From the NCBI GenBank assembly GCA_005776395.1, contig SXPJ01000021.1:1-47636 (forward strand): 47,636 nucleotides of DNA, read 5' to 3'. Under the pieces are notes generated by a model. That model did no database searches. It saw nothing but the letters and a program-made list of their open reading frames with translations, and was not told the DNA's origin. This document shows positions 8,860 through 16,854 of the stretch, in pieces; positions within the stretch are counted from its first letter, which is position 1, and every line of letters begins with the position of its first letter. Made by a program: the position numbers and the translations under genes. This DNA comes from Bdellovibrionales bacterium (lineage in GTDB: Bacteria; Bdellovibrionota; FAC87; UBA2466).

Positions 8860-9018
8860 GCATTAACCCGTTAACCCAGTACCAGATCCGTGAGTTGATT
8901 TTAGGTAGCAAAGCGAGACGTGCCGACAACCGTTGTACTCTTGGTACTCATAGGAGGCGCAACAAAGCTTTGCTACAAAAGCAACCGCTCAGCGGGTGCG
9001 GGGTTAACTGGTTAGTGC
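8860..9018. repeat. long imperfect palindrome (MITE-like)
   Basis: Bases 8860-8914 and 8967-9018 are imperfect inverted repeats. Outer ends pair as GCATTAACCCGTTAACC against GGTTAACTGGTTAGTGC, and inner ends pair perfectly as GGTAGCAAAGC-like against GCTTTGCTAC. The central ~50 bases have no coding content. Terminal inverted repeats around a short non-coding core fit a miniature inverted-repeat element or a long RNA hairpin. No obvious target-site duplication was found. It begins 13 bases upstream of the glycosyltransferase start codon, so it probably overlaps that gene's promoter. Confidence 0.6.
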
Positions 9019-9082
9019 TATATAGCCTACTCAAATTCACACCTAGGATAATTTCAGAGCCTCAAAAATTAAAAATCAGCAA

Positions 9083-9172
9083 TTCTCGGTGAATAAATTT
9101 TGAGGCTAATTGAGGAGCGCTAAAAAAACCTTTTCGCAAAGTCTCGGTATGCCATTGAGGTAATTTTATGAT
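9083..9172 (-). repeat. dispersed repeat, copy 2 (inverted partner at 133-231)
   Basis: On the minus strand this segment reads like 133-231. Shared blocks include GCTCCTCAATTAGCCTCAAA and ACCGAGACTTTG, over about 90 bases with about ten differences. It is non-coding. Its right edge lies four bases before the 30-bp hairpin arm. Confidence 0.7.
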
Positions 9173-9175
9173 GGT

Positions 9176-9262
9176 TCATTCAAGAATTTGGATATGAAGT
9201 GGGGCGTACAGCGACTTTCCTTAGAACTGATAGCCCCACTTCATATCCAAATTCTTGAATGA
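9176..9262. repeat. 30-bp perfect inverted repeat (hairpin)
   Basis: Bases 9176-9205 and 9233-9262 are exact reverse complements (core CAAGAATTTGGATATGAAGT) separated by a 27-base loop. A perfect 30-bp stem is far longer than a normal terminator, and no T-run follows either arm. It could be a structured mobile-element end, a double-strand RNA source or a recombination site. It lies about 95 bases upstream of lgt. Confidence 0.8.
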
Positions 9263-9357
9263 CTCCGCTTTTTACCATGCGCTGTGGCTCACCGAGAACT
9301 GCTGATTAAAAAAGCTTTCTACAGACAAGTGCATCAATTTAGTGGAAAATAGGGGCC

Positions 9358-10170
9358 ATGCCGTTATTACATCCTCATATTAATCCCGTTATTATTAGAC
9401 TCGGGGGTCCATTTCAGATCACCTGGTATTCACTGCTCTATGTGGGGGGCTTTCTTCTAGCTCGAACCATTCTAAAAAGACTCTCTAGAGAGGAACGATT
9501 CCAATTCACCGCTCAGCAAATGGATGATTTCGGAATTTGGCTTCTAATTGGAGGGGTCGTTGGAGCTCGAATTGTCTACTGTGTCGTTTACGACTACAGC
9601 ACGTTTATCGCTAACCCTCTATGGCTTTTTCAAACTTACAAAGGTGGCCTTTCCTTCCATGGAGGCCTTTTGGGAACAATTGCTGCGGCGATTATATTTT
9701 GTAAGAAAAATAAAATTCCATTTTGGAATCTAACAGATGCGATGGCTCTGGCCACACCCACTGGACTTGCCATGGGACGAATTGGAAACTTCATTAACGG
9801 TGAGCTCTATGGAAGAGAGACTCAAATGCCTTGGGGAATGATCTTTCCTGCAGGGGGCCCTATCGTTCGCCATCCCTCTCAAATTTATGAATTTCTTTTG
9901 GAGGGGATCGTACTTTTTGCAGTTCTCTGGTTCTTAAAAAATAGATTTAAAAAAGACGGTCAACTTTCTGTAGTCTTTCTCATTGGCTACACTTTCATAC
10001 GATTTATTGTTGAGTTTTTTAGAGAGCCTGATGCCCATTTGGGTTACTTTTTTCTAGGACTAAGCATGGGGCAAATACTCTCTTTGTTACAGCTAATAGG
10101 GGGAATCATATTGGCCTGGATAATCTCAAAAGAAAGCTTCAAGCTACTTCACACAAGAAAAAAACAGTGA
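9358..10170 (+). CDS. lgt: prolipoprotein diacylglyceryl transferase Lgt
   Basis: The 270-residue inner-membrane enzyme transfers diacylglycerol from phosphatidylglycerol to the lipobox cysteine of prelipoproteins, the first step of lipoprotein maturation. Diagnostic features are YKGGLSFHGGLLG with the conserved HGG, the Lgt signature MGRIGNFINGELYGR, and RHPSQIYEFLLEGI. About seven hydrophobic segments are visible, and the length is normal. The start ATG at 9358 follows an AGGGG sequence at short distance. The upstream repeat cluster (8860-9307) means its promoter must lie within or next to those repeats. No partner gene follows on the same strand. Confidence 0.95.
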   Translation: MPLLHPHINPVIIRLGGPFQITWYSLLYVGGFLLARTILKRLSREERFQFTAQQMDDFGIWLLIGGVVGARIVYCVVYDYSTFIANPLWLFQTYKGGLSFHGGLLGTIAAAIIFCKKNKIPFWNLTDAMALATPTGLAMGRIGNFINGELYGRETQMPWGMIFPAGGPIVRHPSQIYEFLLEGIVLFAVLWFLKNRFKKDGQLSVVFLIGYTFIRFIVEFFREPDAHLGYFFLGLSMGQILSLLQLIGGIILAWIISKESFKLLHTRKKQ

Positions 10171-10177
10171 ATGTAAA

Positions 10178-10552
10178 TTAGATATAGTCCTGGGTTTCCA
10201 TCACAGAACTAGCATTACGCTTAGAAATTTTACGGCCTAGTTTAGGGGCCCACTTATCAAACTGATAACGAATTTGAGTACGCTCATTTAGTAAAGTGTG
10301 GCTAATCTTTCTTTCAATTTTTCTTTTAGATTTGGATAGTTGAGAAATTAGTTTTTGAATATTGATTTGCATGAGTGAGTTCCCCCCATGCAACAGAGAT
10401 GTAGTCTTGATCCTTTTCAAAGTTCGCTCGAGATCCTCATAAACGCTCACAAGCTCACCTAATCTCTTCCCGGGCTGAATCATCTTAAGATGTAATCGCG
10501 CAGGATTATTTTTAGGCTTAATCTGCTTTTTTGTCGTTACGCGTTTTTTCAT
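10178..10552 (-). CDS. small strongly basic hypothetical protein
   Basis: The 124-residue product is rich in lysine and arginine, especially at the N-terminus (MKKRVTTKKQIKPKNNPARLH) and in the region KSKRKIERKI. The middle (LGELVSVYEDLERTLKRIK, then MQINIQKLISQLSKSKRK) is predicted to be helical and possibly coiled. No signal peptide or membrane segment is present. The charge suggests nucleic-acid or ribosome association, but that is inference and I recognise no family. It converges on lgt with a seven-base gap. Confidence 0.55.
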   Translation of the reverse strand: MKKRVTTKKQIKPKNNPARLHLKMIQPGKRLGELVSVYEDLERTLKRIKTTSLLHGGNSLMQINIQKLISQLSKSKRKIERKISHTLLNERTQIRYQFDKWAPKLGRKISKRNASSVMETQDYI

Positions 10553-10795
10553 TACCCCTCAAAAAGGATCTAGCATTGCCTTAAAAAAAGAGGTTGGCAA
10601 GTTTAGAAATCGCTAAAAACAGATTTTTGTGGCCTTCTTAAGAGCGCTAAAATAGCAGTTATTTTTTAATAATAACAATTACTTAAATTAAGCAACGGTA
10701 GTAGTAACGAATGAAAAGTTAGTGCTATGCCCACTAGATTAAACTTTAAAAGTTGGGGAAAATACTTTACCAGTAACTAAGAGATCAAACGCTAT

Positions 10796-11308
10796 ATGAC
10801 TTTAAAATTAACCTTTGAGAAATCTCATCAAGTTCTTCAAGAGACCGGAGTAAGACACGCTCTTATCGGCGGATTTGCCTTGGCAGTTTTAGGTGTTCCA
10901 AGGGCTACTAACGATATCGATTATTTAATTGATGAATCGCAAAAAGAAACAGCCAAAAAAGCTCTTATCGAAGCTGGTTGGAAAATTGAAATGGAAACTG
11001 AAGAGGTGATTCACTTCAGAGGCTTGGGAAATTTAGATATTCTTCTCGCTCGAAGACCCCTTAGCCAAGCTATGTTAAAAAACTCCAAATCTTTACCTCC
11101 CCTAGGAATCCATTGTCTTTCAGCAGAGGCTATTATTGGACTTAAAATTCAGGCCTATAAAAATGACCCCTCTCGTGAGTTTCAAGATAAAGCGGATATT
11201 CAATCTCTAATCAATAAACACGAGGCCACCTTAGATTGGCAGGAGATTAAAACTTATGCAGATCTTTTTCAGGAAATGGCTTTTTTAGAAATTCTCAGGA
11301 AAAAATAA
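10796..11308 (+). CDS. AbiEii/MNT-type nucleotidyltransferase
   Basis: The 170-residue product has the minimal nucleotidyltransferase core. GGFALAVLGVPRATNDIDYL carries the GG (25-26) and the first two acidic ligands (D40, D42), and GNLDILLAR supplies the third (D81). The later segment FQDKADIQSLI matches the C-terminal part of DUF6036/AbiEii-like proteins. Such proteins act as nucleotidyltransferases in type IV or MNT-HEPN-like toxin-antitoxin pairs. No HEPN protein is next to it. Instead its TAA overlaps the ATG of a 35-residue ORF. The catalytic residues look intact. The gene is preceded by 243 bases of AT-rich non-coding DNA that should hold its promoter. Confidence 0.75.
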   Translation: MTLKLTFEKSHQVLQETGVRHALIGGFALAVLGVPRATNDIDYLIDESQKETAKKALIEAGWKIEMETEEVIHFRGLGNLDILLARRPLSQAMLKNSKSLPPLGIHCLSAEAIIGLKIQAYKNDPSREFQDKADIQSLINKHEATLDWQEIKTYADLFQEMAFLEILRKK

Positions 11309-11415
11309 TGACTCTCGAAGAATTTTTACAATTTCTGGATGAGTTTTGGGAATTATTTGGTCCAATCCACGAATCCCCACCCTCAGGTAATAAATTTAAA
11401 GATATTAAATTGTAG
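11308..11415 (+). CDS. 35-residue micro-ORF coupled to the nucleotidyltransferase
   Basis: The ATG at 11308 shares its A with the stop codon of the nucleotidyltransferase (TAATG). A plausible ribosome site (AGGA) lies nine bases upstream inside that gene. The 35 residues begin with an acidic, aromatic amphipathic helix (MTLEEFLQFLDEFWELFGP) and end in a short polar tail (GNKFKDIKL). Tight coupling, the ribosome site and the protein-like composition argue for a real gene. Its function is unknown. It could be the partner, substrate or regulator of the upstream enzyme. Confidence 0.55.
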   Translation: MTLEEFLQFLDEFWELFGPIHESPPSGNKFKDIKL

Positions 11416-11452
11416 ATAAATATTCTGGACCTAATTAGGATCGCTACCTGGA

Positions 11453-12160
11453 TTAGAAAGCAGGAAGAAAGAAACTTAAGCCTGCGAAGACTGAAAAATT
11501 ACTACGAGGCTTCTTAGCTGAGTAAACCTCTGCAAAGGTCACATAGTCACGTAGATCAATCACGAGCCCTAAAAAATCACTCGTGAATACTTTTAATCCA
11601 ATACCAAAATCAAAAGCAGGTTCCATACCCGAGCGAACCGTTGATTCTACCAAAGAGATTCCGGTGGGATCACTAAGCTTAATTGTTTTGGTATTGGCAA
11701 AACCGGCCCCTAGAACTGCATAGATATCAAAATAGAGGACTTGATTACCAAAAAACCTAACCTTTCCATAAATCGGGGATATTAAAAAATTGGAGGTCGC
11801 TAAAAAACTAATTTGGCTGAATTGAACATTCGTTAAATGTTTTGTGGTAACCTTATCCTTGATATCCGCAGTAATTGAAGGCACCCCATACTGAATATCT
11901 GCAATCTCCCAACCAAAGTGATCACTGAAATGCCAAGTAGCCTTCCCGCCCACAAGAAGATGGTTAACCACCGAGTCGTAAGGCATCATTCCAGCTGTCG
12001 CACCTATTTCAAATTTATTTGTTTTATAAAAATACTTACTTCTAACCACAGCATTAATAGAACGCTCAAAACCACTTTGTTTCTCCGAAGATTTACTTTT
12101 AGCTGCCCAAAGAGTGGGTGCCGCCATAAAAATAATAGTGAGGACTAGAAGCTGTTTCAT
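11453..12160 (-). CDS. outer-membrane beta-barrel protein (OMP_myx_plus-like)
   Basis: The 235-residue product starts with a signal peptide (MKQLLVLTIIFMAAPTLWA) and continues as alternating hydrophobic strands ending in an aromatic C-terminus (FAGLSFFLPAF), as in outer-membrane barrels. The layout, including KFEIGATAGMMPYDSVV, FSDHFGWEIADIQYG and a closing LVIDLRDYV strand, matches the barrel family found mainly in myxobacteria and Bdellovibrio-like bacteria. That supports the taxonomic reading. Its role is unknown. The start ATG at 12160 follows AGAG. Confidence 0.75.
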   Translation of the reverse strand: MKQLLVLTIIFMAAPTLWAAKSKSSEKQSGFERSINAVVRSKYFYKTNKFEIGATAGMMPYDSVVNHLLVGGKATWHFSDHFGWEIADIQYGVPSITADIKDKVTTKHLTNVQFSQISFLATSNFLISPIYGKVRFFGNQVLYFDIYAVLGAGFANTKTIKLSDPTGISLVESTVRSGMEPAFDFGIGLKVFTSDFLGLVIDLRDYVTFAEVYSAKKPRSNFSVFAGLSFFLPAF

Positions 12161-12255
12161 GATGTTCTCTGTAAGGTTTGGAATTTGATCTCTTTCATTG
12201 TCACACGGCTACCAAATTTGTTCAATGACTTGAAAAACATGATACACTACGCACT

Positions 12256-12894
12256 ATGTCGTCAGGTTTGCTAAATGTCATTTTATTGGTCCCTGTTTTC
12301 TTGTTTTCACTTTGTTTCCATGAATTTGCTCACGCTTGGATGGCTGTTAAACGAGGAGATCCCACTCCGCAGCTTTTAGGCCGTCTCTCCATGCATCCGA
12401 TGGTTCATGCCGATATTTTAGGAACGCTGATTTTACCCACGCTCGCCATTTATACCGGAGCCCCTTTTTTCGGGTGGGCTAAACCGGTTCCAGTTGATAT
12501 CCGAAACCTCAAATATGGAAGAAAAGATTTCGCTTTAGTGGCTGTTGCAGGTCCTTTAGCCAATATACTTTTGGCTATTTTATCAACTGGGGTACTTTTT
12601 ATTTTGGTAAGACTTCCACTGCAAAATCAAATCGTCGAAACAGTTCAAACATTTTCTTTAGTGAGCATTCAGGTAAATCTTATGCTCGCTTTCTTTAACC
12701 TTCTCCCCATTGCCCCCTTGGATGGATTTAATGTTATGCAAGGATTTGTTCCCAAGCGAATGGCCCTTCTCCTTGCAAAATCAGCCCAATTTTCAGGACT
12801 AATTCTCATCGCTCTTTTACTGACAGGCAGCCTAAAATACTTAGCAATTCCGGTACAAATCGCCTTTAGATTTTTAGTCAATTTTGTCGGGTAA
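12256..12894 (+). CDS. site-2 protease family membrane metalloprotease (M50)
   Basis: The 212-residue integral membrane protein carries the zinc motif HEFAH near residue 23 and the second ligand region NLLPIAPLDGFN near 155, matching HExxH and N/LxxLDG of the compact M50 site-2 protease group. GRLSMHPMVHADILGT between them is also conserved. It would cleave membrane-spanning substrates within the bilayer; the substrate is unknown. The length fits the single-domain bacterial group without PDZ. Its 3' end is one base from the end of priA, which converges from the other strand. Confidence 0.85.
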   Translation: MSSGLLNVILLVPVFLFSLCFHEFAHAWMAVKRGDPTPQLLGRLSMHPMVHADILGTLILPTLAIYTGAPFFGWAKPVPVDIRNLKYGRKDFALVAVAGPLANILLAILSTGVLFILVRLPLQNQIVETVQTFSLVSIQVNLMLAFFNLLPIAPLDGFNVMQGFVPKRMALLLAKSAQFSGLILIALLLTGSLKYLAIPVQIAFRFLVNFVG

Positions 12895-12895
12895 T

Positions 12896-14911
12896 CTAAA
12901 GTAGGTTAACAGGATCCACATCAACGGCCATCTGAACTGAACTCTTTTGCCGTTTTTCCCACTCGAACAACAACTTTAACATCCCCTGAATCTCTTTTAC
13001 CGACTCACTTTTTGCAAGACATTGCCATCTATACATTTTTTTTACTTTAGAGATTGGGGCTTCAGTCGGCCCCAATATTTGACACTTAGGAAATCGTCGT
13101 GGAAGTTCCTGTTGAAGAAGTTGAACTACTTGATAAGCAAAGCTTTCCACTTTATGAGCATTCGAATGCTGAAATCTCAACATAACTGCACGATGAAAAG
13201 GTGGAAATTGAAATAGCTTTCTTGAGGAAATCTCATTTCGATAAAATTCCTCTTGATGATGTTGGCTAGCTGCAAGCAAAACAGGATGTTCAGGATTTAA
13301 AGTTTGAATTACCACTTCGCCTGGAATATCGGCTCTTCCTGCTCTTCCCGAGACCTGTGTAATGATTTGAAATGTTCTCTCATGGGCTCGAAAATCGGGT
13401 AAATTTAAACTCGCATCTGCCAATAAAACTCCAACCAATGCAATACCCGGAAAATCATGCCCCTTCGCTATCATCTGAGTGCCAATAACAATATCAACTT
13501 CACGCCTCTGAATTCGAACTAAAACCTTCTCGAGATCTTTTTTACCCTTAATCACTCCTCGGTCCATTCTGCAGATTCGCGCCTTAGGGAAAATAGAGAT
13601 TAATGTCTTTTCAACCTGTTCAGTTCCGAGCCCCATAGTATCTAATCTTACTCCCGAACATGTTTCGCAGGTGTGCGGAACTTTTTTATGCACCCCGCAG
13701 TAGTGGCACTTTAGAATTGGAGGATTTTGATAGTAAGTTAAAGAAACGTCACAATTCTTACAACGCCAAGTATGACCACAATCACTGCAGAAAAGAAAAT
13801 GAGCAAAACCCAGTCGATTTAAATAGAGCATGGCCTGCTGTCCCTGATCTAAAGTTTCGCCAATGGCATGAACAAGACCTCGACTTAACCAACTCACATT
13901 AGGCGCATACCATTGCCCTTTATCTTTAAGATCAATAAAGGAGGTTCTAGGCATGGCTCTCTTATTGACACGCTCAGAAAGTTTTAAATGAACATATTTT
14001 CCATTGAGAGCATTTTGATAGGTTTCAACTGACGGCGTTGCGGATCCCAAAACTACTTTTGCACCCAATAGTTTCGCTCGAACCACAGCTAAATCTCGCG
14101 CATTGTAACGTAAAGAATCTTCCTGCTTAAAAGAGGTTTCATGCTCCTCATCAACGACAATAACACCTAACTTTTTTAAAGGTGCAAACACTGCCGATCG
14201 AGCCCCAATCACGATCTGAGCTGTGCCCTGAGTAATAAGCTCCCATTGATGAACCCGTTCCTTCGGGGTTAAATCACTATGAAGAACTGCTATCTTATTA
14301 GGAAATCGCCCCGAAAAACGCTCAGTCAATTGAGGAGTCAGAGCTATTTCAGGGACTAAAATAATACCCGTTTTACCTTGATCAAGTATGGCAGACAAAA
14401 CATTCATGTAGACTTCAGTTTTTCCGCTTCCAGTGACTCCATGAAGAAGAAAGGGTCTTGTTTCATCGGGATTAAGAATACTTTCCACAGCTGTTTGTTG
14501 ACTTGAATTGAGCTCATGTTTAATTCCAGACTCAAAGACTTTTTCTTCAATACATTTTTCAATCTTTTTTGATTTTCTTTCCTTTTTGTTTGGACTCCAA
14601 AAAGATTTGGGGATCGCAGTTGCAATGACCTCTCCTAAAGGATGACAATAATAATCACTAACCCACTTGAGAAACTGATACATATTTTCATCAAAAACAG
14701 AATTCGCAACCAAAACTTCAGTTACCTTTTTCAGCTTTGAATTTTCAACCTCAGATTTTTCTGGAAACCCAATAACAAATCCATAAGTAGTACGACTTCC
14801 AAAAGGAACCGAAACTATACTCCCTATAGAAAGGGTTCGGCCCAACTCATCATCAATAAAGTAATGGAAAGAATTAGAAACTCTGACCGGAATGGCAACA
14901 TCTATAATCAT
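12896..14911 (-). CDS. priA: primosomal protein N' (PriA helicase)
   Basis: The 671-residue replication-restart helicase reloads the replisome at stalled forks. After an N-terminal DNA 3'-end binding domain come Walker A (GVTGSGKTEVY, near residue 160), the DEEH box in IVVDEEHETSFKQE, and the zinc-binding cysteine cluster (CSDCGHTWRCKNCDVSL, then CHYCGVHKKVPHTCETC). The helicase C-terminal motifs are GTQMIAKGHDFPGI and QVSGRAGR. The start overlaps the upstream hypothetical gene by four bases (ATGA), indicating translational coupling in the galU-hypothetical-priA operon. Confidence 0.95.
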   Translation of the reverse strand: MIIDVAIPVRVSNSFHYFIDDELGRTLSIGSIVSVPFGSRTTYGFVIGFPEKSEVENSKLKKVTEVLVANSVFDENMYQFLKWVSDYYCHPLGEVIATAIPKSFWSPNKKERKSKKIEKCIEEKVFESGIKHELNSSQQTAVESILNPDETRPFLLHGVTGSGKTEVYMNVLSAILDQGKTGIILVPEIALTPQLTERFSGRFPNKIAVLHSDLTPKERVHQWELITQGTAQIVIGARSAVFAPLKKLGVIVVDEEHETSFKQEDSLRYNARDLAVVRAKLLGAKVVLGSATPSVETYQNALNGKYVHLKLSERVNKRAMPRTSFIDLKDKGQWYAPNVSWLSRGLVHAIGETLDQGQQAMLYLNRLGFAHFLFCSDCGHTWRCKNCDVSLTYYQNPPILKCHYCGVHKKVPHTCETCSGVRLDTMGLGTEQVEKTLISIFPKARICRMDRGVIKGKKDLEKVLVRIQRREVDIVIGTQMIAKGHDFPGIALVGVLLADASLNLPDFRAHERTFQIITQVSGRAGRADIPGEVVIQTLNPEHPVLLAASQHHQEEFYRNEISSRKLFQFPPFHRAVMLRFQHSNAHKVESFAYQVVQLLQQELPRRFPKCQILGPTEAPISKVKKMYRWQCLAKSESVKEIQGMLKLLFEWEKRQKSSVQMAVDVDPVNLL

Positions 14912-15756
14912 CTACTACTCAATAGTATTCTTAACGCCTCTTCGGCCACTGGAGCATTAACTAAGGATTTACTAGCCTTTTGCCATAATTGTCCCCAATC
15001 CGCAATCTGGCGTTTATTTAGAGGGCGAATGGCTACAAGCTCAGATTGAATAATATCTTTTCCATCTAGGTTAAGGGCAGATCTTCTAGAAAAAAAAGAA
15101 TCTTTCAGATTTAATGTTAATTGATCAAAGTTCCAACTTAGATTTTTCCCCTCCTCTAACCATTCTATTTTTTTTACACCTAGTAGACCTTTATCTAGAT
15201 AGATAGTTCTTTTTGAGTTTGGGTCTTGGGAGCCCACAATAGCAATAGTGGGTCCGATCGCTAGCAATACCAAAGAGATAGAATCATGGGCCAGATAATT
15301 TGATTTTACATCCCATGTTTGCGGATCGCCCTGAGGCTCAAATTCATCTTTAAACTGTTTTAACTGCTCCCATCGAAGAAATTTTTCATTAATTAAAGCA
15401 TCTCGAAACTCAATTGCAGAACTTGAAATAAAGTTTTTCAAGAATAGGAGAGATCTAGAATTAATTCTTTTGTCATTCCCCACAAAATAGGTGCGTTTAT
15501 CAAGAGATCCTGAAACCCATGTGCTAGCGAGTGCGGGTTTCCAAATAAATTTGATTCCTCGACGATCCGATAGAATTCGCTCCTCAATCTCAAGCCATTC
15601 TCCATTAGAATTTGCAACCTGATGAACAAAAATAAGCTCCAGCCCATCCCCAAATTTCCTTGAATCAAAAATCTCTTTTAAGACAGAGGAAACAGGTGGA
15701 ATAAATGCATTGACTTTAAATACTAGGAGAAAAAAAACTATAAAAACATATCTCAT
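14908..15756 (-). CDS. exported hypothetical protein between galU and priA
   Basis: The 282-residue product has a signal peptide (MRYVFIVFFLLVFKVNA) and a beta-rich mature domain (GLELIFVHQV, WLEIEERILSDRRGIKFIW, LDKRTYFVG, KRTIYLDKGLLGVKKIEWLEEG). The alternating strands and length loosely recall LolA/LppX-like half-barrels, but no signature is clear enough to name a family. It overlaps both neighbours by four bases (ATGA), so it is co-translated with galU and priA. A periplasmic protein between a nucleotide-sugar gene and a replication helicase is a genome-specific arrangement with no obvious functional logic. Confidence 0.7.
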   Translation of the reverse strand: MRYVFIVFFLLVFKVNAFIPPVSSVLKEIFDSRKFGDGLELIFVHQVANSNGEWLEIEERILSDRRGIKFIWKPALASTWVSGSLDKRTYFVGNDKRINSRSLLFLKNFISSSAIEFRDALINEKFLRWEQLKQFKDEFEPQGDPQTWDVKSNYLAHDSISLVLLAIGPTIAIVGSQDPNSKRTIYLDKGLLGVKKIEWLEEGKNLSWNFDQLTLNLKDSFFSRRSALNLDGKDIIQSELVAIRPLNKRQIADWGQLWQKASKSLVNAPVAEEALRILLSSR

Positions 15757-16640
15757 AAAGACTTCATATATTCGCGCAGGCGTTGATTGAGTTCAGGTCT
15801 TTTTAGGGCCGCATCAATTTGAGCTTTCATATAAAACAACGGATTTCCAATATCATATCGACAGCCTTTAAGTAGAACTCCATGGAGTTTACCTGCCGCA
15901 CAAAGCTTATCCATGGCATCAGTTAACTGAACCTCTCCTCCAACCCCTGGTTTAGTATCTTTTAAAGCATCAAAAAGAGTCGAGTCAAAAACATAACGTC
16001 CAATAATCGCATAATGGCTTGGGGCCACTTCAGGTTTCGGTTTTTCAACCGTTCTAAGAACTTGAAGAGGCGATTCCCCTAGCTGTTTACCCCCCAAATC
16101 TAAAATTCCATAGGAAGGGCTATCGACAATTGGAATCTCTACAACGCCCACCGTAGAGGTATTCATTTCAACTGCGGCATCCACCAATTTGCGCAAAGGG
16201 GCTTGCGTCTGATTAATATTGTCCCAAGGAGGAAAAATTTCATCTCCCAAACAGACTGCAAACTTTTCATTGCCGATCATGTGACGAGCACAGTAAACCG
16301 CATGGCCTAAACCCAGGGGCTCTTTTTGGCGAACCGACATAACTTCACAAAAAGTTCCAATATGCCGGACCTTATCGGCCAAAGCCTCTTTCCCCCTTTT
16401 TCTCAACCAATTTTCAAGATTGGGGGATAGATCAAAGTAATCTTCTAAAGCCTGTTTTCCTTTACTGGTAACAAAAATGACCTGCTCGATGCCGGCCGCT
16501 AGAACCTCCTCCGCAATGAAGTGAATCGTAGGGGTATCAATGATGGGGAGTAATTCCTTAGGAACCTCTTTAGTAAAGGGAAGCCCCCGGGTGCCTAAGC
16601 CAGCTACAGGAATAACTACTTTTTTGACCGATGAATTCAT
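15753..16640 (-). CDS. galU: UTP-glucose-1-phosphate uridylyltransferase
   Basis: The 295-residue enzyme makes UDP-glucose from UTP and glucose-1-phosphate for envelope polysaccharide synthesis. The nucleotidyltransferase signature is clear: PVAGLGTRGLPFTKEVPKELLPI at residues about 11-33. Further family blocks are FVTSKGKQALEDYFD, GLGHAVYCA, CLGDEIF and YDIGNPLFYMKA. The length is normal. It is the first gene of a tightly overlapped leftward operon with the exported hypothetical and priA. The 190-base gap upstream, facing lpxC, must carry both divergent promoters. Confidence 0.93.
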   Translation of the reverse strand: MNSSVKKVVIPVAGLGTRGLPFTKEVPKELLPIIDTPTIHFIAEEVLAAGIEQVIFVTSKGKQALEDYFDLSPNLENWLRKRGKEALADKVRHIGTFCEVMSVRQKEPLGLGHAVYCARHMIGNEKFAVCLGDEIFPPWDNINQTQAPLRKLVDAAVEMNTSTVGVVEIPIVDSPSYGILDLGGKQLGESPLQVLRTVEKPKPEVAPSHYAIIGRYVFDSTLFDALKDTKPGVGGEVQLTDAMDKLCAAGKLHGVLLKGCRYDIGNPLFYMKAQIDAALKRPELNQRLREYMKSL

Positions 16641-16854
16641 AAAACTTTTCCTTTGAAAAATATAGTTTTGCTTTACGGCCCTAATAAGTCAAAGCGCTAA
16701 ATCGATTGTGTTTTTTTATCTCTCCTAGCTTAAAAAGTGTCATTTTTTTACAACAACCAAATCGCACATAGCGCATTATGTCGTGCGTAAAATAGGGCCT
16801 TTAAGCTATTGACGACCTCTGGTATGAGTATTGCTGTCAAATCCCAAGGGGTTT

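Larger units (their letters stand above)
9074..9307. repeat. terminal inverted repeat pair bounding a nested repeat region
   Basis: Nineteen bases at 9074-9092 (AATCAGCAATTCTCGGTGA) are repeated in inverted orientation at 9289-9307 with a single mismatch. Between them lie the dispersed repeat copy (9083-9172) and a 30-bp perfect hairpin (9176-9262). The arrangement resembles a small non-autonomous element with terminal inverted repeats. There is no transposase reading frame inside. Confidence 0.55.

Noticed and set aside
16750-16795. Hairpin-like CGCAC...GTGCG between galU and lpxC
   Set aside because: The pairing needs a bulge and has no T-run or known motif. It is too weak to list.
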